Shown here: positions 1-8,693 of the stretch, piece after piece | How the letters are laid out: each line of letters opens with the position of its first letter | Position numbering within the stretch: position 1 is the first letter of the stretch | From: G965215145 sp965215145 | GTDB lineage: Bacteria; Bacteroidota; Rhodothermia; Rhodothermales; JANQRZ01 | Direction: 5' to 3' | DNA length: 64,000 bases | NCBI GenBank assembly: GCA_965215145.1 | Contig: OZ244038.1 | Location: 744,001 to 808,000, forward strand | Translations under genes and position numbers: made by a program | The notes under the pieces: generated by a model | The model's database searches: none | The model's input: the letters and a program-made list of their open reading frames with translations, nothing else | What the model was told of the DNA's origin: nothing

Positions 1-2
1 AC

Positions 3-761
3 CCCGGTGTGAGCCCGACGGATGCCGGGCGCGCCTACCTCTTCAGCGGCATCGAGGTCCCCGCACCCCTCTTCAACCTCACAGCCACGGCGACGACCTC
101 GCTCACGGTGAGCCCTGGCGGCTCGGTCTCGTTTGCATACACCGTCGAGAACAACAGCCCAAACCCGGTCTCGGGGGACCTCTACTTCACGGCGGAGCGG
201 AACGGGGCGGTGGGGGCGGAGGGGATTATCACGACGGGTGGCCCCCTTGCTCCGGGCGGCTCCGTGTCGAGCTCGTTCACGCAGCAGGTCCCCGGCAACG
301 CGCCTGTCGGGAGCTATACCTACACGATCAGCATTGGGACCTTCCCCACGAGTGCGGTCGATAGCGAGACGTTCACCCTCGTCGTGACGGGTTCTAGCGC
401 GACGGGTCGGATAGCCCTTGCTGAAGGTCTCGGCGCCTGGACCGTGATCGACGTCTCACCATGGTCGCCCATCGGAGCCTCTGCGCGTGCCGAGGCCACA
501 ACAGCCGAGCCGCTGACTGCTTATCCGAATCCGGCGACCGGGCGGGTGCGGATTGCATTCGGGCTGGAGGAGGGGGGCGAGGTCCGGCTCGCGGTCTACG
601 ACGCGCTCGGCCGCGAGGTCGCCGTGCTCGCAGACGGGCTCGCCGAGGCCGGTCAGCATGCGGTAATGCTCGACGGCGCCGGGTTGGCGAGTGGGGTCTA
701 CCTCGTTCGGCTAGAGGCGGGCGCTCGGGTCGAGACGCGTCGACTGACACTCGTGCGTTGA
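3..761 (+). CDS. C-terminal part of secreted T9SS cargo protein (FG-GAP-like, cut by window edge)
   Basis: The frame is open to the left edge, so the gene starts outside the window; the GTG at 9 is not a convincing start. The first residues (GVSPTDAGRAYLFSG) look like the end of an FG-GAP/integrin-type blade, as in the proteins at 51413 and 53220. An Ig-like beta domain follows (about residues 25-125), similar to the last domain of the 55171 protein. The last 75 or so residues are a type A T9SS sorting domain (YPNPATG, VYDALGREV, SGVYLVRLEAG). It is therefore expected to be exported through the Sec and T9SS systems and attached at the cell surface or released. The ligand or enzymatic role cannot be seen. 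Confidence 0.75.
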   Translation, partial: PGVSPTDAGRAYLFSGIEVPAPLFNLTATATTSLTVSPGGSVSFAYTVENNSPNPVSGDLYFTAERNGAVGAEGIITTGGPLAPGGSVSSSFTQQVPGNAPVGSYTYTISIGTFPTSAVDSETFTLVVTGSSATGRIALAEGLGAWTVIDVSPWSPIGASARAEATTAEPLTAYPNPATGRVRIAFGLEEGGEVRLAVYDALGREVAVLADGLAEAGQHAVMLDGAGLASGVYLVRLEAGARVETRRLTLVR

Positions 762-839
762 GGGAGCGAGGGCGGGGATGTTTCCGGCGCATCCCTGCCG
801 CCCTGGCCGCCGTACTCTCGGCGGACCCGCCCCAGCCCG

Positions 840-1604
840 ATGCTTCCCGATCCCGCCGCCCTTCCTCCACTTGCACCACCGGCCACGCCGCTCGCGCGCT
901 ATCTCGCCGCGACGCGGACGGCGACCTACGGCTTCCTCGCCGCGCTCCCGCTCCTCGTGCTCTACGAGGTCGCCATCCTCGCCGTCGGCGGGCGGGTGCG
1001 GGTGGGGGCCGACGTGTGGTCCAAGAACGTGGTCGCCGCCATCGGGGGGACGGGATGGGCGGCCCTCGGGGCGGTCGTGCTCCTCATCGGGGCGGGCGTG
1101 CTGTGGTGGGAGCGGAGGCGCCGGCCGCCGCTCGTGCCGCGCTATTTCGGGATGCTCCTCGTCGAGAGCCTGATCTACGCCGTCGTCCTCGCCGGCATCG
1201 TGGCGACGGTGGTGGGGGCGCTGTTCGCGCTGTGGCCGGAGGGGGTCGTCCTGGCGCAGATGCGGACGCTCGGGCTGCCGACGCAGCTCGCGCTCTCGCT
1301 CGGAGCCGGGCTCTACGAGGAGTTGGTGTTCCGCGTCCTCCTCGTCGGCGGGCTCTACCTCGGGCTGCGGCGGCTCCTCCCGGACCGGATGAGGGCGTAC
1401 GCGATCGCAGCAATCGTCGGAGCGCTCGTGTTCTCGGCGGTCCACTACGTCGGCCCCTTCGGCGACGCGTTCGGGCTGGCGTCGTTCACGTTCCGGTTCT
1501 TGTTCGGGCTCGCGCTCAACGGGGTGTTCCTGCTGCGCGGCTTCGCCGTGGCGGCGTGGACGCACGCGCTCTACGACGTGCTCGTGGTGACGGGGCTGCT
1601 GTAG
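840..1604 (+). CDS. CPBP family intramembrane glutamic endopeptidase
   Basis: A 254-residue polytopic membrane protein with about seven hydrophobic segments. It carries the CPBP (Abi/Rce1) signature: GLYEELVFR near residue 160 (the EExxxR motif), an FSAVHYVG histidine, and THALYD near the C-terminus. Family members cleave within the membrane, and in bacteria are linked to protein maturation or bacteriocin self-immunity; the substrate here is unknown. The start is the first ATG of the frame. It lies 78 bp after the T9SS cargo gene and about 100 bp before htpX, so two membrane proteases sit side by side. Confidence 0.85.
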   Translation: MLPDPAALPPLAPPATPLARYLAATRTATYGFLAALPLLVLYEVAILAVGGRVRVGADVWSKNVVAAIGGTGWAALGAVVLLIGAGVLWWERRRRPPLVPRYFGMLLVESLIYAVVLAGIVATVVGALFALWPEGVVLAQMRTLGLPTQLALSLGAGLYEELVFRVLLVGGLYLGLRRLLPDRMRAYAIAAIVGALVFSAVHYVGPFGDAFGLASFTFRFLFGLALNGVFLLRGFAVAAWTHALYDVLVVTGLL

Positions 1605-1700
1605 CGACTTCACTCGAACGCCACGTCAAAACGCCGGCCTCACCGGCACGCGCTTTGGAATTGCTCCTGCCAACGTCCCTCCTGCCATCCTGACCGCCCG

Positions 1701-2543
1701 ATGCACGCCAACGGCCTCCGCACCACCGCCCTCATGGCGGTCCTCATCACGCTCGTCGCCCTCATCGGCTACGCCCTCGGGGGGACGTCGTGGATGCTCA
1801 TCGCCTTCGTCGCCGCCGTGGCGATGAACGCGTTCTCATACTGGAACTCCGACAAGATCGTCCTCCGGATGTACCGCGGGCAGGAGGTCACGCGCGCCGA
1901 GGCGCCGGAGCTCGTCGACATGGTGGACCGGCTCCGCCGACGGGCCGGCCTCCCGATGCCGAAGGTCGTCGTCATCCCGAGCGACCAGCCCAACGCCTTC
2001 GCCACGGGGCGCAACCCTGAGCACGCCGCCGTCGCCGTGACGAACGGGATCGTCGGGCGGCTCTCGCCGCGCGAGCTCGAGGGCGTGATCGGGCACGAGC
2101 TGGCCCACATCAAGAACCGCGACATCCTGACGAGCACCATCGCCGCGACGCTGGCCTCCGCGATCACGCTGCTGGCCCGGTTCGCCATCTTCGTCCCGAT
2201 GGGCGGGCGGAGCGACGGCGGGGGGAACGCGCTCTCGGCGCTGCTCATGCTGATCCTCGCACCCCTCGCCGCGATGCTGATCCAGATGGCGATCTCCCGC
2301 TCGCGCGAGTACGTCGCCGACGCCGACGGCGCCGCCATCGCCGGCGACCCCGGCGCGCTGGCCGACGCGCTCGTCCGCCTCCACGAGGGCGCCGAGCACC
2401 GGCCGATGGAGGCCAACCCGAGCACGGCCCACATGTTTATCGTGAACCCGTTCGCCGGGCGGCTCGGCGGGATCCGTGGGCTCTTCAGCACGCACCCCCC
2501 GATGGAGGAGCGCGTTCGCCGCCTCCGCGAGATCAACGTCTAG
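1701..2543 (+). CDS. htpX: HtpX-type M48 zinc metalloprotease
   Basis: 280 residues, close to the usual 285-290 of HtpX. Two N-terminal membrane segments (residues 8-45) are followed by a cytoplasmic-face protease domain with the zinc motif in HELAHIKNRD (about residues 131-140) and two further hydrophobic stretches (about 148-200). The downstream ISRSREYVADADGA holds the glutamate that completes the zinc site in this family. HtpX degrades misfolded inner-membrane proteins together with FtsH, known from E. coli. The C-terminal STHPPMEERVRRLRE is typical. It follows the CPBP protease gene and may share its transcript. Confidence 0.92.
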   Translation: MHANGLRTTALMAVLITLVALIGYALGGTSWMLIAFVAAVAMNAFSYWNSDKIVLRMYRGQEVTRAEAPELVDMVDRLRRRAGLPMPKVVVIPSDQPNAFATGRNPEHAAVAVTNGIVGRLSPRELEGVIGHELAHIKNRDILTSTIAATLASAITLLARFAIFVPMGGRSDGGGNALSALLMLILAPLAAMLIQMAISRSREYVADADGAAIAGDPGALADALVRLHEGAEHRPMEANPSTAHMFIVNPFAGRLGGIRGLFSTHPPMEERVRRLREINV

Positions 2544-2595
2544 CTCGGAGGGCGGGCGGAACGCCGGGGCGCTACCGCCGCTACAACGCCCTCCG

Positions 2596-3456
2596 ATGCC
2601 GCTGCCGACCTACACCGCCGCCCGCTACGTCGTGCCGCTCCGCGAGGGCGGCTCGCTGCCGGCCGTCGTCGAGACGGAGGAGGCGGGGCCCTTCGCGGTG
2701 AAGTTCCGGGGGGCCGGGCAGGGCGCTCGCGCGCTCGTGGCCGAGCTGATCGTTGGGGGAATCGCTGGGCGGCTCGGGCTGCGGGTGCCGGAGCTCGCCG
2801 TCGTGGACCTTGATGCGAGCTTCGGGCGGACGGAGCCGGACCCGGAGATCCAGGACATCCTGAAGGGCAGCCGCGGCGTGAACGTCGGCCTCCGCTTCCT
2901 CGACGGCGCCTTCACCTACGACCCCCTCGCCGCGGCCGACCTCGTGGACCCCGACGAGGCCGCCGCCGTCGTCTGGCTCGACGCGCTCACCACGAACATC
3001 GACCGGACGCCCCGCAACCCGAACCTCCTCGTGTGGGAGAACGGACTCTGGCTCATCGACCACGGCGCCGCGCTCTACTTCCACCACGACTGGCCCTCGG
3101 TGGACAGCCTGCCCCGCTCCAGCGGGGAGGCCCGCGCCCGCGCGCCGTTCGCGCCCATCCGCGACCACGTCCTGCTCCCCATCGCCGGGGATCTCGAAGC
3201 CGCCGACGCGCGGCTCGCGCCGGTCCTCACGGAGGAGGCGCTGCGCGACGTGCTCGCCGCCGTGCCGGAGGCGCTGCTGATGGACGCGCCGGAGGGGAAG
3301 GCGCCGCCGTTCGAGACAGCCGAGGCGAACCGGGAGGCGTACCTCCGCTACCTCCTCGCCCGGCTGGAAGGCCCGCGCGCCTTCGCCGAGGAGGCCGTCG
3401 TAGCGCAGGAGCGACTCCGCGGCGAGCAGCCCAAGATGCTCTCCTACCGCCGCTGA
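2596..3456 (+). CDS. HipA-like serine/threonine kinase (HipA_2 type)
   Basis: The frame is open from 2476, but that start would overlap htpX and encode non-homologous sequence; the ATG at 2596 (MPLPTYTAARYVVPL) is preferred, giving 286 residues. The protein lacks the N-terminal subdomain of full HipA toxins. It has a nucleotide-binding N-lobe with FAVKFRGAG, a catalytic-loop-like TNIDRTPRNPN (about residues 133-143) and a metal-binding LIDHGAAL (about 153). Family knowledge: single-lobe HipA-like kinases of this type commonly stand next to a DUF3037 gene, as here, 5 bp downstream. No HipB-like antitoxin is visible, so a classical toxin-antitoxin role is not supported. Confidence 0.8.
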   Translation: MPLPTYTAARYVVPLREGGSLPAVVETEEAGPFAVKFRGAGQGARALVAELIVGGIAGRLGLRVPELAVVDLDASFGRTEPDPEIQDILKGSRGVNVGLRFLDGAFTYDPLAAADLVDPDEAAAVVWLDALTTNIDRTPRNPNLLVWENGLWLIDHGAALYFHHDWPSVDSLPRSSGEARARAPFAPIRDHVLLPIAGDLEAADARLAPVLTEEALRDVLAAVPEALLMDAPEGKAPPFETAEANREAYLRYLLARLEGPRAFAEEAVVAQERLRGEQPKMLSYRR

Positions 3457-3461
3457 GGCCG

Positions 3462-3854
3462 ATGGGCGACCGGCGCCACGACTACGACTACGCGACGGTG
3501 CGGATCGTGCCGTGCGTGCCGCGCGAGGCGTTCGTCCCCGTCGGCGTCGTCCTCCACGCGCGGACGGCGCAGTTCCTCGACGCCCGCCTCCGCCGCGACG
3601 CCGCGTGGCTGGCCGCCCGCTGCCCCGGCCTCGACGCGGGCCTCCTCCTGCGCTACCTCGACGCCTACGCCGCCGTGGCGCGGGGGGGCCCCGAGGGTGG
3701 CCCCGTCGGGCTGCTCCCGCCGAGCGAGCGGTTCCACTGGCTCGCGGCCCCGCGCAGCAGCGCGCTCCAGACCTCTCCCGTCCACACCGGCCGCGCCGCC
3801 GACCCGGCCACCACGCTCGACCGGCTGTTCGCGCAGCACGTCGAGCCCGGCTGA
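3462..3854 (+). CDS. DUF3037 protein, partner of the HipA-like kinase
   Basis: 130 residues starting at the ATG 5 bp after the kinase stop, so almost certainly co-translated with it. The N-terminus (YDYATVRIVPCVPREAFVPV) and the later PPSERFHWLAAPRSSALQTS fit DUF3037, a small cytoplasmic family of unknown function. The constant pairing with HipA-like kinases suggests that it is the substrate, adaptor or regulator of the kinase; this is inference. No signal peptide or membrane segment is present. The longer overlapping ORF from 3033 in this frame is a shadow of the kinase gene. Confidence 0.75.
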   Translation: MGDRRHDYDYATVRIVPCVPREAFVPVGVVLHARTAQFLDARLRRDAAWLAARCPGLDAGLLLRYLDAYAAVARGGPEGGPVGLLPPSERFHWLAAPRSSALQTSPVHTGRAADPATTLDRLFAQHVEPG

Positions 3855-3877
3855 GCCTCGACCCCCCACCCGTCCAT

Positions 3878-4579
3878 CTACAGCATCCGCAGGCGGTCCA
3901 CGAAGGCGTCGCGGTAGGAGGCGCTCACGGGGAGGGTCTCGGCGCCGACGCGGACGCCCTGGTCGGAGACGTCCTCGACGCGATCGAGGCGGACGATGAA
4001 CGAGCGGTGGATGCGGGCGAAGCGCTCGGCTGGGAGCTTCCGCGCCATCTGCTTCATCGTGCCGTGGACGCGGTGGGCGCGCTCGCCGAGGTGGAAGGCG
4101 ACGTAGTCCTTCTCGGCGGCGACGTAGTCCACCTCGCGGAGGTCGACGCGGACGAGGCGGCCCTCGCTGCGCACGAACACCGGCCCGTCGGGGAGGGCGG
4201 CCGGGGAGTGGTCCTCGGGGGCGTCGCCGGCGGCGAGGCGGCGGGCCCGCTCGACGGCGCGCTCGAAGCGGTCGTAGGCGACGGGCTTGAGGAGGTAGTC
4301 GGCCGCGCTGGCCGCGAAGGCGTCGGCGGCGTGGCGCTCCTCGCCCGTCACGACGATGACCTGGGCGCCGGGCGGCAGGCCGCTCACGAGGTCGAGCCCC
4401 GAGCCCTCGGGCAGGCCGACGTCGAGCAGGACGAGGTCTACCGCACCGCGCTGGAGCGCGGCCGCGGCCTCAGCGAGGCCGGCGCAGGAGGCCGCGAGGT
4501 CGAGGTCCGCGTGCCGTGCGACGAACCCTTCGAGGACGACCCGCGAGAGGGGGTCGTCCTCCACGATGATGCAACGCAT
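3878..4579 (-). CDS. LytTR-family response regulator
   Basis: 233 residues from the ATG at 4579 (MRCIIVEDDPLSR); the frame extends upstream to 4921 but only as a shadow of the kinase gene. The receiver domain covers residues 1-120, with acidic residues in VEDD and the phospho-acceptor Asp53 in LVLLDVGLP. A LytTR DNA-binding domain follows (about 133-233: EVDYVAAEKDYVAFHL, FARIHRSFIVRLDRV). LytTR regulators bind imperfect direct repeats upstream of targets. It lies 55 bp downstream of the hybrid kinase gene on the same strand and is the obvious partner. Confidence 0.9.
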   Translation of the reverse strand: MRCIIVEDDPLSRVVLEGFVARHADLDLAASCAGLAEAAAALQRGAVDLVLLDVGLPEGSGLDLVSGLPPGAQVIVVTGEERHAADAFAASAADYLLKPVAYDRFERAVERARRLAAGDAPEDHSPAALPDGPVFVRSEGRLVRVDLREVDYVAAEKDYVAFHLGERAHRVHGTMKQMARKLPAERFARIHRSFIVRLDRVEDVSDQGVRVGAETLPVSASYRDAFVDRLRML

Positions 4580-4634
4580 GGGCAGGGGAGGAGGGGCGTG
4601 GGAGGCGAAGATGGCCCGCCGCTGCTCTCCCCGC

Positions 4635-7600
4635 TTATACACCTTCGGCTTCTTCGGGATGCGGGCGTTGGCGCGAAGGCGGTGTCGCCTCGCCGAAGTC
4701 GTCACGCATCCGGCGTAGCGCGGCCACCACGACGTCGGCGCGGGCGGCCACGAGCCGGACGCACGCGCCGACCTCGGCGGTCTGGCCGGTGTCGACGCGC
4801 CGCTCGATCTCCCAGAGCACGCCGGCCAGCGCGTCGGCGCCGACGTAGCCGGCCTGCCCCTTAAGGCGGTGGGCGAGGGCCCGCGTCCGCTCCCAGTCCT
4901 CCTCGGCGGCGGCCTCGGCAAGCGCGTGGACCTCGGCGGGGGCCTCGGCGCAGAACAGGTCGATCAGGCGGACGGCGACGGCGGGGTCCCCGAGGGCGCT
5001 CCGTTCGAGGGCGCCCCGCTCGACCCCGGCGCCGTCGGCGCTCGCCAGGGCGGGCGCCCGGCCGAGCAGCGCCGCGATGCGGCCGCGGAGGTCGCCCGGC
5101 TCGAAGGGCTTGAGGACGAAGTCGTCGAAGCCGGCGGCCATCACGGCCTGCCGCTGCGAGGCGAGCACGGAGGCCGTGAGCGCGAGGATCGGCAGCGCGT
5201 CCGAGCCGAGGCCGAGCTCCTCCCGGATGCGCCGGGTCGCCTCGACCCCGTCCATCCCCGGCATCTGGAGGTCCATCAGCACGAGGTCGAACGCGCTGGC
5301 CCCCTGCTCCTGGAGGAGCCGGAGCGCCTCCTCACCGCCCTCGGCCTCCAGGGTTTCAGCGCCCCAGCTCGCCAGGTGCCGCACGGCCACGAACCGGTTC
5401 ATCCGGTTGTCCTCGACGAGCAGGACGCGGACCCCCGTGAGGTCCGCCGGCGTCGCCGGGGCCGGCTCCTCGGCGTCGGCGCCGACGCCGAACGGGAGCT
5501 CGACGGCGAAGACGCTCCCCTCGCCCTCCGTGCTCCGCAGCTCGACGCGGCCCCCCTGCTGCTCGACGGTCTCCTTCACGATGGCGAGGCCGAGGCCCGT
5601 CCCCTCGTGGTGGCGTTCGTCGTCGCTGCGGGCCTGCGCGAAGGCGTCGAAGATACGGCCCTGCTCCTCCTCCGGGATCCCGGGCCCCGTGTCGGCCACC
5701 TCGAAGCGCAGACGCACCGTATCGCCGTCCTCGTCGGTGGGAGCCTGGACGGCCTCGGCGCGGAGGACGATCCAGCCGCGGTCGGTGAACTTGACGGCGT
5801 TCGAGAGGAGGTTCAGCAGGACCTGCCGGAGCCGGTGCGCGTCGCCGACGAGGACCGGCGGCACCGCCTCGGCGAGGGCGAGGCGGAGCGTGAGCCCCTT
5901 CTCGACGGCGCGGGGGTGGAGCAGCCGGAGGAGGTCCCGCAGCAGCGGCTCCAGACGGAAGGGCGCGGCCTCGAACGGTAGCCGCCCGGACTCCAGCCGG
6001 GCCATGTCGAGGAGGTCGTTGATGAGGACGAGGAGCGCGTCGCCGGCGACGGTGATGCCGGTGGCGAGGTCGGCCTGCTCGTCCGAGAGGGGGGTCTGGG
6101 AGAGGAGGTGGGCGAGGCCGAGCACGGCGTTGAGCGGCGTCCGCATCTCGTGGCTCATGTTGGCGAGGAACCGCTCCTTCGCCTGCGCCGCCGCCTCGGC
6201 GTCGTCGCGCGTGCGCCGGAGTTCGGCCTCGAGCCGCTTCTGCGCCGTGTTGTCCCGCGCGACGATCTGGACCCCGCCGAGGCGGCCGTCGGCGTAGATC
6301 AGGTCCACGTTCTGCCCGACCCAGAAGGCCCCGCCCCCCTCGCCGAGCGCGACGAACTCGTAGTACGCCGAGGGCAGCCCGTCGGCGACCTGCGCGGCGA
6401 GCCGGGCGCGGACGGTCTCGCGGTGGTCGGGGTGGACGAGCTCGGCGAAGGGCCGCCCGAGCAGGGCGTCCGCGTCCGCATAGCCGTGGTGGCGCAGCGC
6501 GGCCGGGTTCACGAACGTGAGCCGCCCCTCGGGGTCGGCGCGGTAGATGAGGTCGGTGGCGTGCTCGGCGAGGTGCTCGTGGAGCGCGCGCTGCTCGTCG
6601 AGCGCGGCGCGCGTGGCCTCGCGCTCGGTGACGTCGCGGGCGAAGCCGAGGAAGCCGGTGAGGGCGCCGTCCGGCCCCCGTACCGGCGTCCCCGTCGTCT
6701 CCCCTAGCAGCGTGGTCCCGTCCTTCCGACGGTAGCGGAGGAGGTACGGCGTGGGGGGGGGCGGGCCCTCGGCGCCCAGCCACACGTCGCCGGCGCGCTC
6801 GAGGCCGTCGGGCTCGGCGTAGAGGAACGCCGTCGTCTGCCCCACGGCCTCCTCCGGCCGCCAGCCGAAGAGGCGGGTGAAGGCGGGGTTGACGTAGGTG
6901 ATCCGCCCCGCGGCGTCGGCGAGGACGACGGCGTCGGGGGCGGCCTCGAGGATGCGCCGGAAGCGGAGGCTCGTCCGCCGCAGCGCTCGCGCCGTCTGCT
7001 CGCGCTCGGTGACGTCGTAGCAGACGCCGGTGGCGCCGTCGGGCCGCCCCTCCTCGTCGAAGCTCGGCACGAGGCGGGCCTCGTAGAAGAGCTCCCCGAG
7101 GCGGCCCCCCCACTCCGCCGGCTCCCCCCCGGCGGCGGCCAGGATGGCTGCGCGGCCGTCCTCCCCGAAGAGCTCGGCGGAGGAGTGCCCGATCAGAGCC
7201 TCGGGCGTCTGCCCGAGCGCCTCCAGGTAGTGCCCCTCGGCGAGCGTGAAGCGGCCCTCGGCGTCGAGGGCGAAGAGCACCACCGGCGCCTGCTCGGCGA
7301 CGGTCTGGAGCTGGGTCTCGACCTCCTGGATGCGCCGGGCGTCGCGCTCGCGCTCCAGCAGCGAGGCGACCCACGGCGCGAGCAGGCGCAGCAGCGCGTG
7401 GTCGGCCTCGGAGAACGGGTCCTCGCGGGGGGCGGAGGAGGAGAAGCTGATCGTACCGAAGACCTCGGCGCCCATGCGGAGGGGGACGCCGAGATAGCTC
7501 TCGGTGAGACGGCTCGCGGTGCCGAACCGCTCGCGGTGCGGGTGCGCAGCGTGCTCGCCTTCTCCGATACGGTCGAGCGCGAGCACGTCGCCGGCGTCGA

Positions 7601-8396
7601 GGGTGAGCGCGCAGAGGGTGTGCTGCAGCGGGAGCGCCGTGCCGGCGTCGAGCCCGGCACCCGGGGCGTGGGCGGCGTGGACCGTGTACGTGCCGCCGGC
7701 GTGCGGCCCCGCGTCGCGCTCGGCCCGGCCGATGATCCCGACCTCGGCGCCGAGGAGGTCGGAGCAGAGCGCGAGGGCCCGCTCGAGTTGGCGGCCGAGC
7801 GGGAGGTCCGAGGGGGCGGAGAGGGTCCGGAGCAGGAGCATCCGCGCCGCCCACGGGTTCTGGGGCTCCACCTCGTCGAGGACCACCTCGCCGAGGAGGC
7901 GGAGGTGCTGCTGGCCCGTCCGGATGGCGCCGGCGAGGCGGTCGAGGATGGGGAGGAGGACGTCGAGGGCGGCGGCCGTGAAGGGCGCCCGGTCGGGCGG
8001 GGTGTGGAGCGCGAGGAAGCCGAGATCGCCGAGGCAGACGGCGCCGCCGGTGCCGAGGACCCCGTCCGGCAGAGCCGCCCCTAGGCGCCCGTCGGGCAGC
8101 GTGGCCGCGAAGTAGGATCGCGCCCGCAGCGCCTCCGCGGTCGGCGTGCTCGGGGGGAGGCGCCGGATCGTACCGCCCCACCCGGCCGTCATCGCGGCCC
8201 GGCGGTAGCCGTGGCCCTCGCGGAGCCACAGGGCCGCCTCCCATCCGGTCTCCGCGCGGAGAGCCGTGAGGAAGCGGGCCGCGTCCCCCTCGGGGTCGAG
8301 CGTGGGGACGACGTCGAGCGCGAGCGCGAGGAGCCGTTCCGGGTTGAGGAGGGAGGACTGCGGCACGGGCAGCAAAGTAGCGAGAACACAGGGCAT
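4635..8396 (-). CDS. Hybrid sensor histidine kinase (GAF, three PAS, HisKA, HATPase, REC, HPt)
   Basis: 1253 residues with no obvious membrane segment, so probably a cytoplasmic sensor. In order: a degenerate GAF-like N-terminus, a GAF domain (about 215-342), PAS domains around 370-480, 490-610 (YVNPAFTRLFGW) and 620-735 (FVNPAALRHHGY), HisKA with the phospho-His in NMSHEMRTPLNAV (about 747), HATPase (NAVKF, DTGPGIPEEEQGRIFDAF, GTGLGLAI), a REC domain with the acceptor Asp in LVLMDLQMPGMDG (about 1040), and a C-terminal HPt with HRLKGQAGYVGA (about 1175). The internal REC and HPt imply a His-Asp-His-Asp relay ending on the LytTR regulator encoded next. The signal is not evident. Confidence 0.93.
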   Translation of the reverse strand: MPCVLATLLPVPQSSLLNPERLLALALDVVPTLDPEGDAARFLTALRAETGWEAALWLREGHGYRRAAMTAGWGGTIRRLPPSTPTAEALRARSYFAATLPDGRLGAALPDGVLGTGGAVCLGDLGFLALHTPPDRAPFTAAALDVLLPILDRLAGAIRTGQQHLRLLGEVVLDEVEPQNPWAARMLLLRTLSAPSDLPLGRQLERALALCSDLLGAEVGIIGRAERDAGPHAGGTYTVHAAHAPGAGLDAGTALPLQHTLCALTLDAGDVLALDRIGEGEHAAHPHRERFGTASRLTESYLGVPLRMGAEVFGTISFSSSAPREDPFSEADHALLRLLAPWVASLLERERDARRIQEVETQLQTVAEQAPVVLFALDAEGRFTLAEGHYLEALGQTPEALIGHSSAELFGEDGRAAILAAAGGEPAEWGGRLGELFYEARLVPSFDEEGRPDGATGVCYDVTEREQTARALRRTSLRFRRILEAAPDAVVLADAAGRITYVNPAFTRLFGWRPEEAVGQTTAFLYAEPDGLERAGDVWLGAEGPPPPTPYLLRYRRKDGTTLLGETTGTPVRGPDGALTGFLGFARDVTEREATRAALDEQRALHEHLAEHATDLIYRADPEGRLTFVNPAALRHHGYADADALLGRPFAELVHPDHRETVRARLAAQVADGLPSAYYEFVALGEGGGAFWVGQNVDLIYADGRLGGVQIVARDNTAQKRLEAELRRTRDDAEAAAQAKERFLANMSHEMRTPLNAVLGLAHLLSQTPLSDEQADLATGITVAGDALLVLINDLLDMARLESGRLPFEAAPFRLEPLLRDLLRLLHPRAVEKGLTLRLALAEAVPPVLVGDAHRLRQVLLNLLSNAVKFTDRGWIVLRAEAVQAPTDEDGDTVRLRFEVADTGPGIPEEEQGRIFDAFAQARSDDERHHEGTGLGLAIVKETVEQQGGRVELRSTEGEGSVFAVELPFGVGADAEEPAPATPADLTGVRVLLVEDNRMNRFVAVRHLASWGAETLEAEGGEEALRLLQEQGASAFDLVLMDLQMPGMDGVEATRRIREELGLGSDALPILALTASVLASQRQAVMAAGFDDFVLKPFEPGDLRGRIAALLGRAPALASADGAGVERGALERSALGDPAVAVRLIDLFCAEAPAEVHALAEAAAEEDWERTRALAHRLKGQAGYVGADALAGVLWEIERRVDTGQTAEVGACVRLVAARADVVVAALRRMRDDFGEATPPSRQRPHPEEAEGV

Positions 8397-8453
8397 ATCG
8401 GCACGCCGACCGTGTCTCGTAACTCGCTCGTTCCCCTCCTCCTACAGCAAAGA

Positions 8454-8482
8454 GACCCCCCGGCGCAGCGCGCCGAGGGGTC
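8454..8482 (-). terminator. Hairpin downstream of tRNA-Ala
   Basis: Inverted repeat with arms GACCCC-C-CGGCGC and GCGCCG-A-GGGGTC around an AGC loop, 5 bp past the 3' end of tRNA-Ala on the minus strand. It is followed in that direction by CTCTTTG. It fits an intrinsic terminator for the tRNA, although the T-run is short. Confidence 0.6.
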
Positions 8483-8487
8483 CAGGG

Positions 8488-8560
8488 TGGAGCTAAGGAG
8501 ATTCGAACTCCTGACCTCTGCAATGCCATTGCAGCGCTCTACCAACTGAGCTATAGCCCC
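8488..8560 (-). tRNA. tRNA-Ala (anticodon GGC)
   Basis: 73-nt cloverleaf read on the minus strand. The acceptor GGGGCTA pairs with TAGCTCC. The D arm is GCTCAGTTGGTAGAGC and the anticodon arm is CTGCA-ATGGCAT-TGCAG, giving anticodon GGC. The T arm contains GTTCGAATC. The 3' CCA is not encoded (CCC follows the discriminator A). Confidence 0.95.
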
Positions 8561-8647
8561 GGAGCGGTCGCCGAGGCGACAGGGCGGACAAGGTACAGAA
8601 CGCTTCGGAGCCTGTCAATGGAGGCCCTGCAAAGACCCGCGCGCGGC

Positions 8648-8655
8648 TATTTTCC
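8648..8655 (+). promoter_or_regulatory. TAnnTT element (TATTTTCC) upstream of thrA
   Basis: One of the recurrent TAnnTT elements of this window, 38 nt upstream of the thrA ATG and just before the heptamer repeats. It probably acts as a -10/-7 promoter element. No convincing -35 box is visible. Confidence 0.35.
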
Positions 8656-8663
8656 TGGCCCCG

Positions 8664-8691
8664 CCCGCCGCCCGCCGCCCGCCGCCCGCCG
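8664..8691 (+). repeat. 7-bp tandem repeat (CCCGCCG, 4 units) in the thrA leader
   Basis: Four perfect copies of CCCGCCG, followed by CC and the thrA ATG at 8694. The repeat fills the leader where a ribosome-binding site would be expected; no Shine-Dalgarno sequence is present. Compare the ten-copy heptamer before dapA. Confidence 0.9.
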
Positions 8692-8693
8692 CC

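Noticed and set aside
2476..2595. Upstream start for the HipA-like kinase
   Set aside because: Would overlap htpX by 68 bp and adds Arg/Ser-rich sequence out of keeping with the family.
5356..8529. 1057-residue ORF antisense or out of frame to the hybrid kinase
   Set aside because: Arg/Pro/Ala-rich translation with no domains, and fully explained as a shadow of the kinase gene in GC-rich DNA.
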